Shown here piece after piece: positions 47,612 to 57,545 of a DNA stretch of 64,000 nucleotides. Made by a program: the position numbers and the translations under genes. Location of the stretch: the NCBI RefSeq assembly GCF_000755285.1, contig NZ_BBMK01000001.1:62001-126000 (forward strand), given 5' to 3'. Position 1 is the first letter of the stretch; the number at the start of each line of letters is the position of its first letter. The DNA comes from Nonlabens ulvanivorans (GTDB lineage: Bacteria; Bacteroidota; Bacteroidia; Flavobacteriales; Flavobacteriaceae). The notes below the pieces were generated by a model. The model saw only the letters and a list, made by a program, of their open reading frames with translations, was not told where the DNA came from and searched no databases.

Positions 47612-48591
47612 TTACTTTTTATACATCACTTTCTTAACACCTTCAACCACGTGAGTGTGATTAGGCAACCACTCTGCAAATAATACCGGAGAGTACGGTG
47701 CTGGTGTATCTTGTGTGTTAATCTTATAGATAGGTGCATCTAGATAATCAAATGCTTCTGCCTGGACCATGTGAGAAATCTCAGTAGATACATTACCAAA
47801 TGGCCATGCTTCTTCAAGAATGATTAATCTATTTGTTTTTTTAACAGATTTTAAAATAGCCTCTTTATCATAAGGACGTACTGTTCTTAAGTCGATAATC
47901 TCACAAGAAATACCTTCTTTTTCAAGCTCGTCTGCTGCTTTATAAGCCTCTTTTATAATTTTTCCAAAAGAAACGATTGTTACATCAGTTCCTTCTCTTT
48001 TTATCTCTGCAACACCTATAGGTAATACATATTCACCTTCTGGCACTTCACCTTTATCACCATACATTTGCTCAGATTCCATAAAAATAACTGGATCATC
48101 ATCACGTATCGCTGCTTTTAAAAGACCTTTTGCATCATAAGGATTTGAAGGTACAATTACTTTAAGACCTGGCGTGTTTGCAAACCAGTTTTCAAAAGCC
48201 TGTGAGTGTGTCGCCGCTAATTGCCCGGCACTTGCTGTAGGACCACGGAAAACAATAGGACATGGAAATTGCCCACCACTCATCTGACGAATTTTTGCAG
48301 CATTATTGATAATCTGATCAATTCCTACTAGCGAGAAGTTAAAAGTCATGTACTCTACTATCGGTCTATTACCTGTCATGGTACTTCCTATAGCGATTCC
48401 TGCAAAACCTAATTCTGCAATTGGTGTATCAATTACACGCTTTGCACCAAATTCGTCTAGCATTCCTTTTGAAGCCTTATAAGCTCCATTATATTCTGCA
48501 ACCTCTTCACCCATTAAATAAACGGACTCATCTCGGCGCATTTCTTCACTCATGCTTCGGCTATTGCCTCGCGGAATTGAATAGTCTTCAT
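47612..48591 (-). CDS. pdhB: pyruvate dehydrogenase E1 component, beta subunit (frameshifted near the start)
   Basis: About 326 residues. The 5' end is broken: MKTIQFREAIAEA, then a lost A at about 48552, then MSEEMRRDESVYLMGEEVAEYNGAYK. Restoring it gives the standard start at 48591. Typical E1-beta motifs: GEEVAEYNGAYKASKGML, TPIAELGFAGIAIG, EYMTFNF and QFPCPIVFRGP. With the alpha subunit and E2/E3 (not in the window) it converts pyruvate to acetyl-CoA. The gene is divergent from etfB. Confidence 0.92.
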
Positions 48592-48889
48592 AAATACTAC
48601 TGTTTATAACAAAAGAGCAACAAAAATAACTTACCCAACCTTAGCACACCACATTTTTAAGATAAAAAATGTCCCCCTTAAGGTTATAAAAAAGTGCATT
48701 ATGTCGTTGAAATCGTTTTCGTAACTGCGTTATAGTTGCGTTAAATAAACAACAATGCTATTATAAAACAGGTCTCTAATGCTGATTCAGAGTATAAAAG
48801 AGATTAAATTTATTATGCATGCATAGTTTTTTTAGTGTTTTTTACGTATTTTCGCAAACGTTTGAAAACTCATAATAAAACCGTGAAAT
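48592..48889. other. 298-base divergent promoter region between pdhB and etfB
   Basis: AT-rich with no gene. A C5 run at 48673-48677 is the only intergenic member of the expanded G/C runs. Near etfB the sequence TATTTTCGC (48847-48855) may be a -7 element, but no TTG lies at the right distance. Confidence 0.4.
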
Positions 48890-49636
48890 ATGAAGATTTT
48901 AGTTTGTATCAGCCACGTGCCAGATACCACTTCAAAGATTAATTTTACTGATAACAATACTCAGTTTGACACAAATGGTGTTCAATATGTTATTAATCCA
49001 AATGATGAATTTGGTCTAACTAGAGCCATGTGGTTTAAAGAAAAACAAGGTGCTAGTGTAGAAGTTGTCACAGTAGGTGGTGCAGAAGTTGAACCTACTC
49101 TTAGAAAAGCCCTTGCTATAGGTGCAGACAGTGCAACACGCGTTGATGCTCCAGCATTAGATGGATATGCAGTTGCGCAAGAACTTGCAGCAGTTGTAAA
49201 AAATGGTGGATATGACCTAGTCATTGCAGGACGTGAATCTATAGACTACAACGGTGGCATGGTACCAGGTATGGTAGCTGCCATGACAGGAGCTAGTTTT
49301 GTAAATACATGTATCTCTCTAGAAGTGGACGGTAGCGCCGCTACTGCAATTAGAGAAATTGATGGTGGTAAAGAAACTGTAAGTGCTACATTACCTCTTA
49401 TAATTGGTGGACAGAAAGGCCTTGTAGAGGAAAGCGACTTAAGAATTCCTAACATGCGTGGAATTATGATGGCTCGTAAAAAACCATTAAACGTGGTACC
49501 ATCTGTTGCTACAGCTACAGAAACAAAAACGGTTTCTTTCGAAAAGCCAGCTCCTAAAGGAGATGTAAAATTAGTAGCTGCAGATAATCTAGATCAACTT
49601 ATTGACTTGTTACATAACGAGGCAAAAGCGATTTAA
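48890..49636 (+). CDS. etfB: electron transfer flavoprotein, beta subunit
   Basis: 248 residues. Start MKILVCISHVPDTTSKINF, then QYVINPNDEFGLTRA, GADSATRVDAP and GRESIDYNGGMVPGM with the AMP-binding segment, as in ETF beta. Forms a dimer with EtfA, carrying electrons from acyl-CoA dehydrogenases to ETF-quinone oxidoreductase. It is followed by etfA after 91 bases that contain a palindrome copy (49654-49669). Confidence 0.93.
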   Translation: MKILVCISHVPDTTSKINFTDNNTQFDTNGVQYVINPNDEFGLTRAMWFKEKQGASVEVVTVGGAEVEPTLRKALAIGADSATRVDAPALDGYAVAQELAAVVKNGGYDLVIAGRESIDYNGGMVPGMVAAMTGASFVNTCISLEVDGSAATAIREIDGGKETVSATLPLIIGGQKGLVEESDLRIPNMRGIMMARKKPLNVVPSVATATETKTVSFEKPAPKGDVKLVAADNLDQLIDLLHNEAKAI

Positions 49637-49653
49637 TAGAGCTATTTTAAGTA

Positions 49654-49669
49654 CGCTTTCGCGAAAGCG
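49654..49669. repeat. 16-bp palindrome, copy 13 (intergenic)
   Basis: Exact copy between etfB and etfA, within one transcript. Confidence 0.95.
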
Positions 49670-49727
49670 GAATCACAATATTAATAATTAGTAAAGAGCA
49701 ACATGCTCTACTCAAAATAATATAACT

Positions 49728-50698
49728 ATGTCAGTATTAGTATATACGGAATCAGAAGGCGGCTCTTTTAAGAAAGCGGCTTATGAAGTTGCGAGCTATG
49801 GAAAAGGCATCGCAGACCAGTTAGGCACACCAGTTACAGCAATAACATTTAATGCAAATGACGCTGGTGACTTGGGAACTTATGGAGTTTCTAAACAACT
49901 GAATATTACAGATTCAAAATTAGAAAAATTTAATGCGGCTGCTTATGCAGATGCTATTGCACAGGCGGCAAAAGCTGAAGGAGCAACGACAGTAATCATT
50001 AGTTCAAGTGCAAATTCTAAATATTTAGGAGCCTATTAAGTGTGCATCTAGAAGCGGGATATGCAACTAACGTGATGGAGTTACCATCGTCAACTAGCCC
50101 ATTCACCGTTAAAAGATCGGTTTTTACAAACAAAGCGTTTGCAATGACTGAAATTTCTACGGCAAACAAACTAATAGGTCTTGCTAATAATTCTTATGGC
50201 TTAAAAGAAAACGCAGCAGATTGCGCAACTGAAGCATTCACACCTTCTTTAAGTGATGATGACTTTAAAGTTCAAGTACAATCAGTAGATAAAGCTACTG
50301 ACAAAGTAAGTATTGCAGACGCAGACGTAGTTGTAAGTGCCGGACGTGGTCTTAAAGGTCCTGAAAACTGGGGGGGAATGATAGAAGAACTTGCAGAGGT
50401 TCTAGGAGCGGCAACAGCTTGTTCTAAACCTGTAAGCGATATGGGATGGAGACCTCATGGAGAGCATGTAGGTCAAACCGGTAAGCCAGTAGCTACAAAT
50501 CTTTATATCGCAATAGGAATTTCTGGAGCGATACAACACCTCGCAGGTGTAAGTTCATCAAAAGTAAAAGTAGTTATCAACACTGATCCAGAAGCGCCAT
50601 TTTTTAAGGCTGCAGACTATGGTGTAGTAGGTGATGCTTTTGAAGTGGTACCTGCTTTAATTGAAAAATTAAAAGCATTCAAAGCAGCAAATGCTTAA
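49728..50698 (+). CDS. etfA: electron transfer flavoprotein, alpha subunit (frameshifted in this sequence)
   Basis: About 323 residues after correction. N-terminal part SVLVYTESEGGSFKKAAYEVASYG; the FAD domain has VVSAGRGLKGPENW, ATACSKPVSDMGWRPHGEHVGQTG and IAIGISGAIQHLAGV. A C is lost near 50032 (GCC, expected GCCC): the join reads SKYLGALLSVHLEAGYATNV. A G7 run at 50370-50376 gives PENWGGMIEEL where PENWGMIEEL is usual. Pairs with EtfB encoded upstream. Confidence 0.93.
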
Positions 50699-50723
50699 TT
50701 CTTAATAATTTGTTAGCTTTAAG

Positions 50724-50767
50724 GCTGTGCATTATGAGAAAAACACTCATTTTTGCACAGCTTTTTT
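50724..50767 (+). terminator. terminator after etfA
   Basis: Outer stem GCTGTGCA / TGCACAGC, inner stem ATGAG / CTCAT, followed by T6. Ends the etfBA transcript just before the nuclease gene. Confidence 0.82.
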
Positions 50768-50789
50768 CATTTATAAAGGGTGTAACTCT

Positions 50790-51407
50790 ATGAGTCTAAA
50801 ACGACTTAACATACGCGGCATATCATATAGTGAGACACAAAATGGTGCTTATGCACTAGTCCTCAAAGAAGTAGGTGGCGATCGACAGCTTCCTATAGTA
50901 ATAGGCGCTTTTGAAGCACAAAGCATTGCTATAGCACTTGAGAAAGAAATAAGTCCGCCTAGACCACTTACTCATGATCTTTTTAAAACGTTTGGAGAAC
51001 GTTTTGGCATTACTGTAAAGCAGGTAATCATTCATAAATTGGTAGATGGTGTGTTTTTCTCAAGCCTTATTTGTGAAAGAGATAAAATTGAGGAAATCAT
51101 AGATGCAAGGACTAGTGACGCCATTGCGCTGGCCGTTAGGTTTAAAGCTCCTGTTTTTACTTATGAAAACATATTAGATGAAGCTGGCGTGCAGTCGCAC
51201 ATCAGACCAGATAAAGAATTACAAGAAGATCCTCTAGATTTAAGTAATGATGAGTTCATAGAAGAATTAATCAATACTGACCATGATAATGAGGACAACT
51301 ACAGCCATTTAAGCATTAAAGAATTACATAAAATGCTAGACGACGCTGTATCAAATGAAAATTATGAACTAGCCGCGCGACTGCGTGATGAAATATCAAA
51401 ACGATAA
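50790..51407 (+). CDS. bifunctional nuclease family protein with UVR domain
   Basis: About 205 residues. Start 50790 (MSLKRLNIRGISYSE) chosen because the longer frame would run through the etfA terminator. The bifunctional nuclease (DUF151) domain shows LPIVIGAFEAQSIAIALEKE, RPLTHDLF and ARTSDAIALAVRFKAPVF. The C-terminal 35 residues (HLSIKELHKMLDDAVSNENYELAARLRDEI) are a UvrB/UvrC-type helical pair. The stop shares one base with the nucleoside transporter start, so the two are coupled. Confidence 0.88.
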   Translation: MSLKRLNIRGISYSETQNGAYALVLKEVGGDRQLPIVIGAFEAQSIAIALEKEISPPRPLTHDLFKTFGERFGITVKQVIIHKLVDGVFFSSLICERDKIEEIIDARTSDAIALAVRFKAPVFTYENILDEAGVQSHIRPDKELQEDPLDLSNDEFIEELINTDHDNEDNYSHLSIKELHKMLDDAVSNENYELAARLRDEISKR

Positions 51408-52876
51408 TGAAACTGCCATCCATACTTTCTCAACGCAATGTGTGTTTGAGTGTTTTATTACTATTTATCTCTTTTACAGCACAAGCGATATTACCAGTCT
51501 CTAGTATTGCAGTAATTCAAGAAATAACAACAAATAATATCTCTCTTTCTAATGTTACAGAACCTAATGTGACTTTTGAAAGTATTTACCGAGGACTTAT
51601 CGGAATCGTATTTTTACTAGGAATAGGATTCGCTTTTAGTGCCAATAGAAGAAAAATAGATTGGCGATTAGTAATCATTGGTATTAGTTTACAAATAATA
51701 TTTGCAACCTTATTTTTATTAGTGGAAGAAGTTGCAGCCGTTTTTCAATGGATTGCAGAGAAAGTTGTAGAATTTCTAGCAGTAGCAGAAGAAGGCGCCC
51801 AGTTTGTTTTTGGTAATCTCGTAGACCCATCACAGAGCATGGGTTACATATTTGCTTTTAAAGTGCTGCCTACTATTGTGTTCTTTTCTGCATTTACTTC
51901 ACTACTCTATTATTTGGGAATCTTGCAAAAGATTGTTTATGTATTTGCCTGGGTAATGAGTAAGACTATGCGATTGAGCGGTGCAGAATCACTTGCAGCT
52001 GCAGCTAACATATTTATAGGCCAGACCGAAGCACCATTAGTAGTAAAGCCATATTTAGAAAAAATGACCAAGTCAGAAATTCTTTGTTTAATGGTTGGTG
52101 GAATGGCTACTATAGCCGGTGGAGTTCTTGCTGCCTTTATCGAATTTCTAGGTGGTACAGATCCAATAGCTAAAGCAGAATTTGCTAGACACTTAATAAC
52201 GGCATCTATAATGAGTGCGCCAGCAGCAATTGTCATGGCAAAAATGTTATTTCCAGAAACCGAAACAGATAAAATTGATCGCAAGTTAGACATCTCTAAA
52301 GAGAAAATTGGATCTAACGTTCTTGACGCTATTTCAAGAGGAACTACAGATGGTCTTAAGCTGGCTGTTAATGTAGGTGCCATGCTATTGGTCTTTACAG
52401 CTATCATAGCTGTAGTCAACTGGTTTTTAGGAGATCTTATAGGTGCACCTAGCGGACTCAACGATTTAATAGTAGAAGCTACTGATGGACGCTATCAAAA
52501 ATTCTCTATGCAATATATCTTAGGTAATTTATTTGCCCCCCCAATTGCATGGATTATCGGTGTTCCTGCTAATGATATTGTAGCCGTAGGTCAATTATTA
52601 GGAGAAAAAACAATTCTCAACGAGTTTTTTGCATATGCATCCCTGAGTAAATTAAAAGCTGCTGGTGTATTAACTAATTATCGATCTATAGTAATATCAA
52701 CATATGCTCTTTGTGGATTTGCTAACTTTGCCTCTATAGGTATTCAAATAGGAGGAATAGGTGTACTAGCACCTAGTCAGCGCAAAACGTTAGCAGCCTT
52801 TGGTATCAAAGCCTTAATAGGTGGTACATGTGCCGCTTTACTTACAGCTACTATTGCAGGTATGCTTTTTGGATAA
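51407..52876 (+). CDS. concentrative nucleoside transporter, NupC/CNT family
   Basis: 489 residues with about eleven membrane segments. Family motifs: VLPTIVFFSAFTSLLYYLG, GAESLAAAANIFIGQTEAPLVVKPYL (nucleoside site, TEAPL), LITASIMSAPAAIVMAK and LCGFANFASIGIQIGGIG. Takes up nucleosides with H+ or Na+. The N-terminus has an extra hydrophobic, signal-like stretch of about 55 residues. A C7 run at 52536-52542 gives FAPPIAW where FAPIAW is usual. Coupled to the nuclease gene. Confidence 0.92.
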   Translation: MKLPSILSQRNVCLSVLLLFISFTAQAILPVSSIAVIQEITTNNISLSNVTEPNVTFESIYRGLIGIVFLLGIGFAFSANRRKIDWRLVIIGISLQIIFATLFLLVEEVAAVFQWIAEKVVEFLAVAEEGAQFVFGNLVDPSQSMGYIFAFKVLPTIVFFSAFTSLLYYLGILQKIVYVFAWVMSKTMRLSGAESLAAAANIFIGQTEAPLVVKPYLEKMTKSEILCLMVGGMATIAGGVLAAFIEFLGGTDPIAKAEFARHLITASIMSAPAAIVMAKMLFPETETDKIDRKLDISKEKIGSNVLDAISRGTTDGLKLAVNVGAMLLVFTAIIAVVNWFLGDLIGAPSGLNDLIVEATDGRYQKFSMQYILGNLFAPPIAWIIGVPANDIVAVGQLLGEKTILNEFFAYASLSKLKAAGVLTNYRSIVISTYALCGFANFASIGIQIGGIGVLAPSQRKTLAAFGIKALIGGTCAALLTATIAGMLFG

Positions 52877-52999
52877 TTGAGGTAAAAACGTCTTGTATAG
52901 TTTTGAGCATTTATACATACCGTAATCGTACTATGTCAACAAAAATCATTTTTTAAGAAAATTTTAATAACTTTGCCAACCCTAAATTTGGTTTAAGTT

Positions 53000-53398
53000 A
53001 TGCTACCAACGGATCATATTGCACGTGCAAATCACCATTTTCAATATGATTTTGGTAATCTTTATTGTTTTGACCATTATGTAATTGGTATTATAAATGA
53101 TCAAATAAATATTGGCACCACAGAAGCAAAAATCATTCTTAACGATTTAAACAAGTATTTTACTAGCAAACAATTCGTATACATTGCAAATCGAGCTTTC
53201 TCACATAATATTGATTTATCAGTTTACAAACTAGTAAATCCTAAAAAGCTAGTAGGGATAGCGATAGTATCTCCGCATGAAAATGAAATAGAGCGCGCAG
53301 TTGAAGAACAACAATTATACTCTGGTTCCTTTGGCTTATTTAAAAACGTAGAAAGCGCTATCGCTTGGGCTAATACTTTTCAAAAAGTAGAAGGTTAG
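53000..53398 (+). CDS. small cytosolic protein of unknown function
   Basis: 132 residues, no signal or membrane segment. The order of strands and helices (YCFDHYVIGIINDQINIGTTEAKIILNDLNKYF, then KLVGIAIVSPHENEIERAVEEQ, then ENVESAIAWAN-like end) recalls STAS-like SpoIIAA folds found in flavobacteria, but I cannot name a family. A -7-like TAACTTTG at 52968-52975 precedes it. Between it and thyA lie 125 bases with nothing I can support. Confidence 0.65.
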   Translation: MLPTDHIARANHHFQYDFGNLYCFDHYVIGIINDQINIGTTEAKIILNDLNKYFTSKQFVYIANRAFSHNIDLSVYKLVNPKKLVGIAIVSPHENEIERAVEEQQLYSGSFGLFKNVESAIAWANTFQKVEG

Positions 53399-53523
53399 TC
53401 TTAAAAACCCGTTGATAAAGTCTTTTATTTTTAAATTTATTTTTTGCCAGATTGGATAATTAATTCTCCTATTTTGTACTTAATTAGGGTCAATATAGAA
53501 TTCTATAATTCAAGCAGGGAAAG

Positions 53524-54347
53524 ATGAAACAGTATCACGATTTACTACAACATATATTAAAAGAAGGAACTGATAAAGGTGACCGCACAGGCACTGGAAC
53601 CAGAAGCGTTTTGGTTATCAAATGAGATTCGACTTGCAAGAAGGCTTTCCCATGGTTACCACAAAAAAACTGCACCTTAAATCTATAATCCACGAGTTAT
53701 TATGGTTTCTTACCGGCGATACTAACGTGAAGTATTTGCAAGATAATGGTGTACGTATCTGGAACGAATGGGCAAACGAAAATGGTGACCTAGGACCTGT
53801 CTATGGACATCAATGGCGCAATTGGAATAACGAGGATATAGATCAAATAAAAGACATTGTCAATACGTTAAAAAACAATCCTAACAGTCGCCGCATGATG
53901 GTAAGCGCATGGAATCCGAGCGTTATGCCAGACACTAATGTCAGTTTTTCTGAAAATGTAGCAAATGACAAAGCAGCATTACCTCCATGTCATGCTTTCT
54001 TTCAATTTTACGTATCAGATAACAAACTAAGTTGTCAACTATATCAACGTAGTGCCGATGTTTTTCTAGGAGTACCCTTTAACATCGCAAGCTATGCTCT
54101 ATTTACCATGATGATGGCACAAGTTTGTGGATTTGAATATGGTGATTTTATCCATACGTTCGGCGATGTTCATATCTACTCTAACCACATGGAACAAGTC
54201 AAATTACAACTATCTAGAGAGCCTCGCGTATTACCTATTATGAAAATAAATCCGGACATCAAAGATATTTTCAACTTCACTTTTGAGGACTTTACATTAG
54301 AGAATTATGATCCGCACCCAGCAATTAAAGGTGCCGTTGCTATATAG
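53524..54347 (+). CDS. thyA: thymidylate synthase (frameshifted in this sequence)
   Basis: About 275 residues. The start [29 protein letters not shown] is the standard ThyA N-terminus with the dUMP-phosphate Arg. At T4 53609-53612 one T is missing; restored, [16 protein letters not shown] joins both frames. The catalytic cysteine lies in [13 protein letters not shown], and [18 protein letters not shown] and [11 protein letters not shown] follow. Makes dTMP from dUMP with methylene-tetrahydrofolate. Being essential without thymidine, a real shift here would be very costly. Confidence 0.94.
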
Positions 54348-54348
54348 T

Positions 54349-54930
54349 ATGAAATCTATAATTACATTATTATTTTTAGTTTCAACCTTTACATTTGCCC
54401 AAGATAGTGATCCCGCATATGCAGATTTTTTGGAAGTTGATGATACAGAATATAAGGATTCACCCAGTTTTTATGTAGTTGATTTAAGAATGACTGCTTC
54501 TGATCCAGGAATGGCAATAGCAAGTTGGGACGCGCATAAATCACTTACTAAGTTTCTAGTAGAGCTTTATGACCCCACAAATAATACATTGTTTCACCGT
54601 AAGGTTTATAGAGATAAATCGATAGAAATACCAGCTAGTGCAAAACTGGTTGTATCACCTATCCACTTAAATCTTAAAGGAAAACCTAAGACCTCTACCC
54701 TAGCTCAAACCAATTATAAATCAGAGATAGAACAGCGCAAAAACATGGAGAAGCTCTTAAAGCAAATGCAAGAGCAAGACAATCGCAATCATCAATCTTC
54801 AAAAGAGATTCCGTGGCGATGGATTTTTAGAGGCATTGGTTTACTTGCGCTGGTCGTAGGTTTGATTGCTAGATTTGCTGGTGATAAGGAAGAGTTCAAA
54901 GACTATGACCGACGTAAAAGAAAACCTTGA
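54349..54930 (+). CDS. exported protein of unknown function with C-terminal anchor
   Basis: About 193 residues, start at 54349 right after the thyA stop. Signal peptide MKSIITLLFLVSTFTFAQ, a strand-like domain (YVVDLRMTASDPGMAI, LVVSPIHLNLKGKP), a charged helix (SEIEQRKNMEKLLKQMQEQDNRN) and a C-terminal membrane segment (FRGIGLLALVVGLIARFAG) with a basic end (YDRRKRKP). Family not recognised. Probably co-transcribed with thyA. Confidence 0.7.
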   Translation: MKSIITLLFLVSTFTFAQDSDPAYADFLEVDDTEYKDSPSFYVVDLRMTASDPGMAIASWDAHKSLTKFLVELYDPTNNTLFHRKVYRDKSIEIPASAKLVVSPIHLNLKGKPKTSTLAQTNYKSEIEQRKNMEKLLKQMQEQDNRNHQSSKEIPWRWIFRGIGLLALVVGLIARFAGDKEEFKDYDRRKRKP

Positions 54931-54938
54931 TTAGAGTA

Positions 54939-54954
54939 CGCTTTCGCGAAAGCG
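54939..54954. repeat. 16-bp palindrome, copy 14 (intergenic)
   Basis: Exact copy between the thyA-linked gene and the egt operon promoter. Confidence 0.95.
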
Positions 54955-54995
54955 ACACTAAAAACGTCCTAACTATTTCACAAAATCCTATTAGT

Positions 54996-55028
54996 TTGCT
55001 AGACTTTTACAAATTCCTTTTAAATTTG
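54996..55028 (+). promoter_or_regulatory. candidate promoter of the ergothioneine operon
   Basis: TTG (54996-54998), 22 bases, TAAATTTG (55021-55028), 5 bases before the egtB ATG at 55034, so the transcript would be nearly leaderless. Spacing is at the upper end of the Bacteroidota range. A palindrome copy stands 42 bases upstream. Confidence 0.6.
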
Positions 55029-55033
55029 AGTAA

Positions 55034-56202
55034 ATGAATATAAAAGAAAACATTCTTAACCTGTTTTTGGATACTAGAAAGCATACAGAAGCTTTATGTA
55101 AACCATTACAAAAAGAAGACTATGTCGTGCAACCGATTGTTGATGTATCTCCACCTAAATGGCATTTAGGACACACAACGTGGTTTTTTGAAGAATTCTT
55201 ATTAGACGGACACCTTCCTGGTTATAAAAGATTTCATAGTCAATATGCTTATGTTTTTAACAGCTACTACGAAAGTATAGGTGCACGTGTTGTACGTACA
55301 GACAGAGGAAATCTCTCAAGACCTAGTGTGGATGAAGTGTATGAATATCGCGCACATGTTACAAAACACATGGCACAGCTTATTGAACTTCACTGGGACG
55401 AGGACTTGATCCCAGTACTAGAAATAGGAATTCATCACGAAAAACAACATCAAGAACTATTACTCACTGATATTAAATATATCTTAGGTAACAATCCTTT
55501 ATCACCTGTATATGGAAATATAGAGGATGAAGTATTTATAAATAATAAAATTCATAAATGGCTTGAGATGCCAGCGCAAATCTATGAAGTAGGACATTCT
55601 GAAGAAACATTTTGTTATGACAACGAGCAACCACGTCACCGTGTTTTTCTAGAAGCATATCAAATATCTAGTGAGTTAGTTACTTGTGGAGAATGGATAA
55701 ACTTTATTAATGATGGCGGCTACTCTAATGTGATGCTATGGCACACAGAAGGCTGGGATTGGGTTCAAAAAAACAATATATGCGCACCTATGTATTGGTT
55801 TGAAGAAAACAATCAATGGAATCAATACACTTTAAATGGTATTGCTGGTATTGATAAATCTAGTGCCATTACTCATGTATCCTACTATGAAGCTTTTGCC
55901 TTTGCACAATGGAAAGGTATGAGACTACCTACTGAGTTTGAATGGGAAGCCGCACAACAAAAATTTAGTTGGGGGGAAAAAGATGGGAATGGACAGAAAG
56001 CGCCTACCTACCTTACCCTAATTACCAAAAACCTGATGGTGCCCTAGGAGAGTATAATGGTAAATTTATGGTCAACCAGAAGGTGCTTAGAGGTGGCTCT
56101 GTCGCTACTCCTAACAATCACACAAGATCAACTTACAGAAACTTTTTTCATCCGTATTTAAGATGGCAATTTACGAGTCTGAGACTCGCACAATCTATAT
56201 GA
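55034..56202 (+). CDS. egtB: ergothioneine biosynthesis protein EgtB (frameshifted in this sequence)
   Basis: About 388 residues after correction. The N-terminal DinB-like domain holds the iron ligands ([11 protein letters not shown] and [14 protein letters not shown]), followed by a formylglycine-generating-enzyme-like C-terminal domain ([36 protein letters not shown]). It joins hercynine to a sulfur donor (gamma-glutamylcysteine or cysteine) with O2. At G6 55971-55976 the frame breaks; with G4 it reads [20 protein letters not shown] and ends LRLAQSI. The stop overlaps the egtD start (ATGA). Confidence 0.92.
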
Positions 56203-57164
56203 CAAAGCAAGAAACATTTCAATTAGAATTTGAAAATCACGTAATAGAAGGGCTAAAAGCTTTTCCTAAATTTTTAAGTTCCAAATATATTTACGATGAC
56301 CGTGGTGATGAATTATTTCAGCAAATCATGGCCCTTCCAGAATATTACCTTACCGAGGCAGAATATAATATTATAGATACTTATAAGGATAATTTAAGAA
56401 AAGTTTTTAACACTCATGGAGCGTTTGATCTCATCGAATTAGGTGCTGGAGATGGTAAAAAAACCAAGGTACTCTTAAATGAATTAGTAATCAACAGTGT
56501 AGACTTCACATACATACCTATAGACATTAGTCAGCACGCCATTGATGACTTGACCACATCTATTACCACATTACTACCTACATTAGAGGTTCAGGGTGAA
56601 CAAGGGACATATTTTAAAGTCCTTGAAAGACTAGCAACCTACAACAAAAGACCTAAAATCATTATCGTTTTAGGCTCAAACATAGGAAACCTTGATCATC
56701 CTCAAGCAATAGAGTTTTTGAAAAAAATCAAAGACGTAATGTCTGACCAAGATTTTCTTTTTATGGGGTTTGACCAAAAGAAAGATCCATTAACTATTCA
56801 GCATGCATATGCCGATTCTCAAGGGGTAACTCAAGAGTTTAATCGCAACTTACTACATCGTATCAATAAAGAAATGGACGGAAACTTTCCAGTCAACAAC
56901 TTTGAACATTGGGAATCTTACGACCCAGAAACAGGTACTGCAAAAAGCTATCTTATAGCAACAGAGCCTTGTGATGTAGAAATAAAAAAGTTGAAGCTAA
57001 AGACGACTTTCAAAAAATGGGAAACCATACACTGCGAAATATCTCAAAAATATGACGATGACACTGTAGAATGGTTAGCAAATCAATCAGGTTTAAAAAT
57101 TGAAAAGATTTATGAAGACCATCAAAAGCTCTTCAAGGATTATTTATTTAAAATAAAAAAATAG
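56199..57164 (+). CDS. egtD: L-histidine N-alpha-methyltransferase EgtD
   Basis: About 321 residues. Start 56199 ([15 protein letters not shown]) overlaps the egtB stop by 4 bases. Motifs: [37 protein letters not shown] (SAM-binding), [17 protein letters not shown] and [12 protein letters not shown]. Trimethylates histidine to hercynine, the substrate of EgtB. Translational coupling with egtB and the adjacent DUF427 gene makes a compact ergothioneine operon. Confidence 0.93.
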   Translation: MTKQETFQLEFENHVIEGLKAFPKFLSSKYIYDDRGDELFQQIMALPEYYLTEAEYNIIDTYKDNLRKVFNTHGAFDLIELGAGDGKKTKVLLNELVINSVDFTYIPIDISQHAIDDLTTSITTLLPTLEVQGEQGTYFKVLERLATYNKRPKIIIVLGSNIGNLDHPQAIEFLKKIKDVMSDQDFLFMGFDQKKDPLTIQHAYADSQGVTQEFNRNLLHRINKEMDGNFPVNNFEHWESYDPETGTAKSYLIATEPCDVEIKKLKLKTTFKKWETIHCEISQKYDDDTVEWLANQSGLKIEKIYEDHQKLFKDYLFKIKK

Positions 57165-57170
57165 AAGAAA

Positions 57171-57452
57171 ATGAAAGCAACTTGGAACAATCAAATCATT
57201 GCTGAAAGCGACGACACTAAAGTTATTGAGAACAATCACTACTTCCCTAAAAACAGTATAAAAAAAGAGTTCTTTAAAGAGAGTAACACTCAATCCAACT
57301 GTCCTTGGAAAGGCTTAGCTAGTTATTACACCTTAGAAGTAAACGGAGAAAAAAATAAAGATGCTGCATGGTATTATCCAAACACTAAACATGCTGCAAA
57401 AGAAATTGAGGGATATGTAGCTTTTTGGAAAGGAGTTTCCATCTCTGAATAA
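57171..57452 (+). CDS. DUF427 domain protein
   Basis: 93 residues forming a complete DUF427 domain: MKATWNNQIIAESDDT, ENNHYFPKNSIKKEFF, CPWKGLASYYTLEV and AAWYYPNTKHAAKEIEGYVAFW. Its biochemical role is unknown. It starts 6 bases after the egtD stop, so it is part of the ergothioneine transcript, and a terminator follows. Confidence 0.9.
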   Translation: MKATWNNQIIAESDDTKVIENNHYFPKNSIKKEFFKESNTQSNCPWKGLASYYTLEVNGEKNKDAAWYYPNTKHAAKEIEGYVAFWKGVSISE

Positions 57453-57466
57453 ACGATAATCTCGAC

Positions 57467-57512
57467 AAAAAGCCCATAATTAAGAAAATGTTTCTCAATT
57501 ATGGGCTTTTTT
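57467..57512 (+). terminator. terminator after the ergothioneine operon
   Basis: A 14-base perfect stem, left arm AAAAGCCCATAATT and right arm AATTATGGGCTTTT, with T-rich tail. It also lies close to the end of the convergent lipoprotein gene (57546) and may serve both. Confidence 0.9.
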
Positions 57513-57545
57513 ATTTAAGATCATATTATCTAACCGCTAAGGATG

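Noticed and set aside
48592-48889. Regulatory RNA in the pdhB-etfB spacer
   Set aside because: I could find no strong pairing beyond what an AT-rich spacer gives by chance.
57-55976. Phase variation by slippage in G/C runs
   Set aside because: The runs are in housekeeping enzymes (etfA, hppA, response regulator, nucleoside transporter) and not in surface genes only; A/T-run losses of the same kind occur in rpsB and thyA. Error in the consensus explains both.
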